A stretch of 64,000 nucleotides of DNA from assembly GCF_023715615.1 (NCBI RefSeq), contig NZ_JAMBOM010000001.1, positions 1,054,001 through 1,118,000 of the forward strand, read 5' to 3'. Shown in pieces: positions 60,677 through 64,000 of the stretch. The notes beneath the pieces were generated by a model. The model searched no databases, was not told the DNA's origin, and worked only from the letters and a program-made list of their open reading frames with translations. Source of the DNA: Sporosarcina aquimarina (GTDB lineage Bacteria > Bacillota > Bacilli > Bacillales_A > Planococcaceae). The translations under genes and the position numbers were made by a program. Each line of letters opens with the position of its first letter. Position 1 is the first letter of the stretch.

Positions 60677-61813
60677 ATGGAACGATTAAAAATAGGTGTC
60701 ATATGCTATCCATCCTTAGGAGGATCCGGAGTAGTAGCTACTGAACTCGCTATTAAAATGGCGGGAAAAGGCCATGAAATTCACTTTATAACGTCAAGCC
60801 TTCCGTTTAGATATAACGAACCTCATGAGAATATCCACTTCCATGAGGTAAGAATCGATGGATATGCAGTATTCAAGTATCCTCCATATGACATCGCTCT
60901 CGCAAATCGAATTGGTCAAGTCGTTGAAGAGCACCAGTTAGATTTGCTTCATGTTCATTATGCGGTTCCGCATGCAGTCTCAGCAGTGTTGGCGAAAGAC
61001 ATGATCCAATCGGATATCGGTATTATTACGACGTTACATGGCACGGATGTGACGATTCTAGGACACGATCCTGCACTTCGCAATACAGTTAAATATGGAA
61101 TTGATAAGTCTAATATTACAACAGCGGTTTCTGATTCGCTTCGTATAGAAACTATAGAGTTAATAGAGCCTACTAATGATATTAAAACCATTTATAACTT
61201 CATCGATGAAGATACGTACCATCCTGTTGAATGTGGATCTTTACGTGAGGACTTCGATATTAAGAAGGATGAAAAAGTAGTCATTCATATATCGAATTTT
61301 AGAAGCGTCAAGAGAATTCCAGATCTGATTCGTGCATTTGCGAAGATTGTAGAAAAAGTTCCCGCCAAACTTTTATTAGTTGGAGAAGGTCCTGAGGTTC
61401 CAAGAATTCGTAGGCTGGTGGACATGCTTGGCGTTACTGAGAAAGTAATTTTTACAGGGAAACGTGATGACTTGCCAAAACTTTTATCATTCAGTGATGT
61501 CATGGTTCTTCCTTCTGAAAAAGAGGCATTCGGACTGGTGTTATTAGAAGGGTTTGCATGTGGGGTTCCTGCAGTCGGTACAAATGCAGGAGGAATTCCT
61601 GAAGTAATCGAAGATGGAGTTAATGGTCATATAGTACCTATAGGTGACCCGAATGCGATTGCAGAAAAAACGCTACGTATTTTGAGTGACGGCGATGTTC
61701 ATCAAAAGATGAAAGAGAACGCGTTGAAAACTGTAAAAGGGAAGTTCGCATCTGACACTATCGTCGCACAATATGAAAAGCTTTATTATGACTTGCAAAA
61801 GAAGGAATGCTAA
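60677..61813 (+). CDS. bshA: N-acetyl-alpha-D-glucosaminyl L-malate synthase BshA
   Basis: First step of bacillithiol synthesis: joins GlcNAc and L-malate. GT4 glycosyltransferase of 378 residues. CYPSLGGSGVVATELAIKMAGKGH at the start, LHVHYAVPHA, and the donor site SEKEAFGLVLLEGFACGVP (EX7E) near 277. Named by the BshA-specific N-terminus and by position before cca as in B. subtilis. The deacetylase gene bshB1 usually upstream is absent here. Confidence 0.93.
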   Translation: MERLKIGVICYPSLGGSGVVATELAIKMAGKGHEIHFITSSLPFRYNEPHENIHFHEVRIDGYAVFKYPPYDIALANRIGQVVEEHQLDLLHVHYAVPHAVSAVLAKDMIQSDIGIITTLHGTDVTILGHDPALRNTVKYGIDKSNITTAVSDSLRIETIELIEPTNDIKTIYNFIDEDTYHPVECGSLREDFDIKKDEKVVIHISNFRSVKRIPDLIRAFAKIVEKVPAKLLLVGEGPEVPRIRRLVDMLGVTEKVIFTGKRDDLPKLLSFSDVMVLPSEKEAFGLVLLEGFACGVPAVGTNAGGIPEVIEDGVNGHIVPIGDPNAIAEKTLRILSDGDVHQKMKENALKTVKGKFASDTIVAQYEKLYYDLQKKEC

Positions 61814-61814
61814 T

Positions 61815-62993
61815 ATGTTTGGAACTACTCAAAGCCGTACAGTCATCACTCGTTTGAACGAATTGGGGCATGAAGCTGTTTTTGTAGGTGGAGCTGTTCG
61901 AGACTTTCTTCTTGGTAAAGAACCAACGGATATCGATATTGCCACTTCAGCGACCCCAGAACAAGTAAAATCTGTTTTCAGGAACACAATTGACCTCGGA
62001 ACAGAGCATGGCACCGTATTGGTGATTGAATCAGGTGAACCGATTGAAGTGACGACTTTTCGTACCGAAGGAACATATTCAGATAATCGGAGACCAGATG
62101 AAGTCCATTTTGTAACTTCTCTAGAAGAAGATTTGAAAAGACGAGATTTTACCATCAATGCCCTCGCTCTTCGGATTGACGGAGAAGTGGTAGATCCTTT
62201 TAAGGGTAGAGAAGATTTGTCAACGAAAACAATTCGGGCCGTTGGGAATGCGAGTGAACGCTTTAATGAGGACGCGCTTCGAATGATTCGGGCAGTCCGG
62301 TTTGTATCTGTGCTTGGATTTGAATTGGAAAACTCGACGAAAGATTCGATTACATTGCTGGCCAGTACTGTTAAAACTCTCTCTGTTGAGCGGATTAAAA
62401 CTGAGTTCGATAAATTGTTTCAAGGTACATTTGCTCACGATGCTTTGAAGTTACTAGCAGAAACCAATTTGTCGGAGGCACTTCCTTTATTTCCCCCGAG
62501 GCAAGATACATGGTTGCAGTGTGCCCCATTCCGAAATTCCCTTGAAGGGTGGGCATCCTTGATGATTGCTGGTAATTACGATGCATCCGAAGTCGTACGA
62601 GCATATAAATTATCAAACAAGGAACGATTGTATTTACAATCGATACAAAAGTTCTTTAAAATTAGACAACTGCGCGCTTATACAATCGATGATTATTACG
62701 TAGCAGATTATTCGACGCTAGTTTCTGTTGAAAAGATGGTACGTGCGTTTACCAATCAAGTAACAATCGCAGAAGACGAGATTAACACAGCGATGAACGG
62801 GTTGCCGATCCATTCCAAGCAAGAGTTAGAGGTAAAAGGTGAACAGCTGATGGAATGGACAGGTAAAAAAGGAGGAAGATGGCTAGGAGAAGCGATTCAA
62901 GCCATTGAGCACGCGGTCCTGTATCAAGTAATTTCGAACGAACAGAATGCAATAAAGGAATGGTTTTTACATGAATACGAATGTGAAAAGTGA
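61815..62993 (+). CDS. cca: CCA-adding tRNA nucleotidyltransferase
   Basis: Adds or repairs the 3' CCA of tRNA. Class II nucleotidyltransferase, 392 residues. FVGGAVRDFLLGKEPTDIDI includes the catalytic DxD; RRDFTINALALR and RFNEDALRMIRAVRFVSVLGF follow. ATG at 61815 lies one base after bshA, with GAAGGAATG as ribosome site; an upstream frame back to 61773 is inside bshA. Overlaps birA by 23 bases. Confidence 0.95.
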   Translation: MFGTTQSRTVITRLNELGHEAVFVGGAVRDFLLGKEPTDIDIATSATPEQVKSVFRNTIDLGTEHGTVLVIESGEPIEVTTFRTEGTYSDNRRPDEVHFVTSLEEDLKRRDFTINALALRIDGEVVDPFKGREDLSTKTIRAVGNASERFNEDALRMIRAVRFVSVLGFELENSTKDSITLLASTVKTLSVERIKTEFDKLFQGTFAHDALKLLAETNLSEALPLFPPRQDTWLQCAPFRNSLEGWASLMIAGNYDASEVVRAYKLSNKERLYLQSIQKFFKIRQLRAYTIDDYYVADYSTLVSVEKMVRAFTNQVTIAEDEINTAMNGLPIHSKQELEVKGEQLMEWTGKKGGRWLGEAIQAIEHAVLYQVISNEQNAIKEWFLHEYECEK

Positions 62994-63951
62994 GTTACTG
63001 AAACGAATGTCGGCAGGAAAAGACAATCCGGTGTCAGGACAGCTATTGGCAGATGAGTATGGTGTATCTCGCACCGCCATCTGGAAATATGTAAAAGAAC
63101 TTGAAAGTGAAGGGTATGAAATTGGTACGATTCGTAAAAGAGGGTATTACTTAATCGACTCACCAGATACTGTAGGTCCTGCTGCAGTCCAACAGTTTTT
63201 GCAAACGGAAAACTACGGACGTATCATTCATCATGTTGAATCGTGCCCGTCGACCCAGATACTGGCACATGAAGAAGCCCAAAATGGTGCAGCCGACGGG
63301 ACAGTCATTATTGCGGATGAGCAAACGGCAGGCAAAGGTAGATTATCTCGTCCCTGGTCATCTGTTGCTGGAAAAGGAATTTGGATGAGTGTTATTACAC
63401 GACCCAGGTTAACTCCCCAACAGGCACCTCAAATGACTCTTGTGGCTGCAGTCGCTATTGTACGTGCTATCGAAGAGCTGACAACTGTCACGCCGACTAT
63501 AAAATGGCCGAACGACATTTTGGTGGGTGGTCGTAAACTAACAGGGATTCTAACAGAGCTTCAAGCAGATCCAGATCGTGTAAAAGCCATTATACTTGGA
63601 ATTGGCATGAACGTTAATCAGCAGTCAGAAGAGTTCCCAGAAGAGATTCGTTCAATTGCCACATCACTTTGTATCGAAGAAGGTCAACCAATTAGCCGTG
63701 CCAAATTGGCGGCAAAAGTCTTGGATTACTTGGAATTATACGTGGCGTTATATGTAGAAAAAGGATTCGCCCCCATTAAACTCCTTTGGGAAGGCTACGC
63801 AGACTCTATCGGCAAACGGGTTCGCATCTCGACGCTTCAAGACACATATGAAGCGACTGCTAAAGGCATTTCAGAAGACGGTAGACTTGAAGTCGAGCTG
63901 GATGATGGAACAATACGAGGCATCTATTCAGCTGATATTCACATTGTCTGA
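62971..63951 (+). CDS. birA: Biotin-protein ligase and biotin operon repressor BirA
   Basis: Attaches biotin to carboxylases and, with biotinyl-AMP, represses biotin genes. 326 residues. N-terminal winged helix (SGQLLADEYGVSRTAIWKYVKEL, about 20-42), ligase core with EQTAGKGRLSRPWSS (adenylate loop) and KWPNDILVGGRKLTGIL (catalytic Lys), and a C-terminal SH3-like cap. It is the bifunctional form, unlike single-domain ligases. Overlaps the cca end by 23 bases. Confidence 0.95.
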   Translation: MNTNVKSELLKRMSAGKDNPVSGQLLADEYGVSRTAIWKYVKELESEGYEIGTIRKRGYYLIDSPDTVGPAAVQQFLQTENYGRIIHHVESCPSTQILAHEEAQNGAADGTVIIADEQTAGKGRLSRPWSSVAGKGIWMSVITRPRLTPQQAPQMTLVAAVAIVRAIEELTTVTPTIKWPNDILVGGRKLTGILTELQADPDRVKAIILGIGMNVNQQSEEFPEEIRSIATSLCIEEGQPISRAKLAAKVLDYLELYVALYVEKGFAPIKLLWEGYADSIGKRVRISTLQDTYEATAKGISEDGRLEVELDDGTIRGIYSADIHIV

Positions 63952-63966
63952 ACAATTAAAAACCAT

Positions 63967-63996
63967 TTGGCAAGTACCCACATTGAGTGTTATAGT
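63967..63996 (+). promoter_or_regulatory. Possible sigma-A promoter at window end
   Basis: TTGGCA, 18-base spacer, TATAGT, pointing out of the window toward the next gene (panB-type genes follow birA in B. subtilis). Confidence 0.4.
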
Positions 63997-64000
63997 GATT

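Overview
The window is a stretch of chromosomal backbone from an endospore-forming, respiring, probably motile low-GC Gram-positive of the order Bacillales. Almost every gene is recognisable, and gene order follows the Bacillus subtilis region from yqkF to birA. Spore genes (spoIIAA-spoIIAB-sigF, spoVAF, sleB-ypeB, spoIVA), bacillithiol genes (ypdA, bshA), menaquinone genes (hepS-menG-hepT) and a b/c-type qcr complex fix the order. Losses relative to B. subtilis would fit a Sporosarcina/Planococcaceae-type genome, but that is inference. No rRNA, tRNA, CRISPR array, prophage or insertion sequence was seen.

Layout. 1-5.8 kb: partial aldo/keto reductase (reverse), nudF, a small membrane gene in the spoIIM position, fur, xerD, deoB, pdp. 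6-10.6 kb: the spoIIA operon runs directly into spoVAF and then lysA, with the rest of spoVA missing. 10.6-14.9 kb: ribT without its riboflavin operon, a DUF309 gene, scpA-scpB, a D-Ala-D-Ala carboxypeptidase, rluB. 15-22.9 kb: resABC cytochrome c maturation, resDE, sigX-rsiX. 22.9-30 kb: FMN riboswitch-ribU, fer, ypbB-recQ, a LysM protein, a metallophosphoesterase, ypdA, prsW. 30-40.6 kb: sleB-ypeB, motI, cmk-plsC, an S1 protein, der, gpsA, yphE-yphF, spoIVA. 40.7-46 kb: hupA, folE-mtrB-hepS-menG-hepT, ndk, cheR. 46-52.3 kb: aroC-aroB-aroH-hisC-tyrA-aroA, with the trp genes absent although TRAP (mtrB) is present. 52.3-58.3 kb: ypiA, ypiB, ypiF, qcrABC, ypjA, a zinc peptidase. 58.3-64 kb: ypjC (reverse), ypjD-dapB, a non-coding scar, bshA-cca-birA.

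The genes form several working sets: forespore control of sigma-F, spore coat and germination; ResDE-linked aerobic/anaerobic respiration (resABC, qcrABC, menaquinone); aromatic amino acid synthesis; lysine/diaminopimelate synthesis (dapB, lysA); and chromosome upkeep (scpAB, xerD, recQ, hupA).

No wholly new system is evident. The best leads are regulatory or comparative: a hairpin that would hide the motI ribosome site only in read-through transcripts, divergent promoters sharing a -35 region, a ribU promoter built into the preceding terminator, an 11-bp perfect hairpin inside spoVAF, TRAP without a trp operon beside it, and microproteins not usually annotated. All promoter, terminator and operator calls were made by eye.
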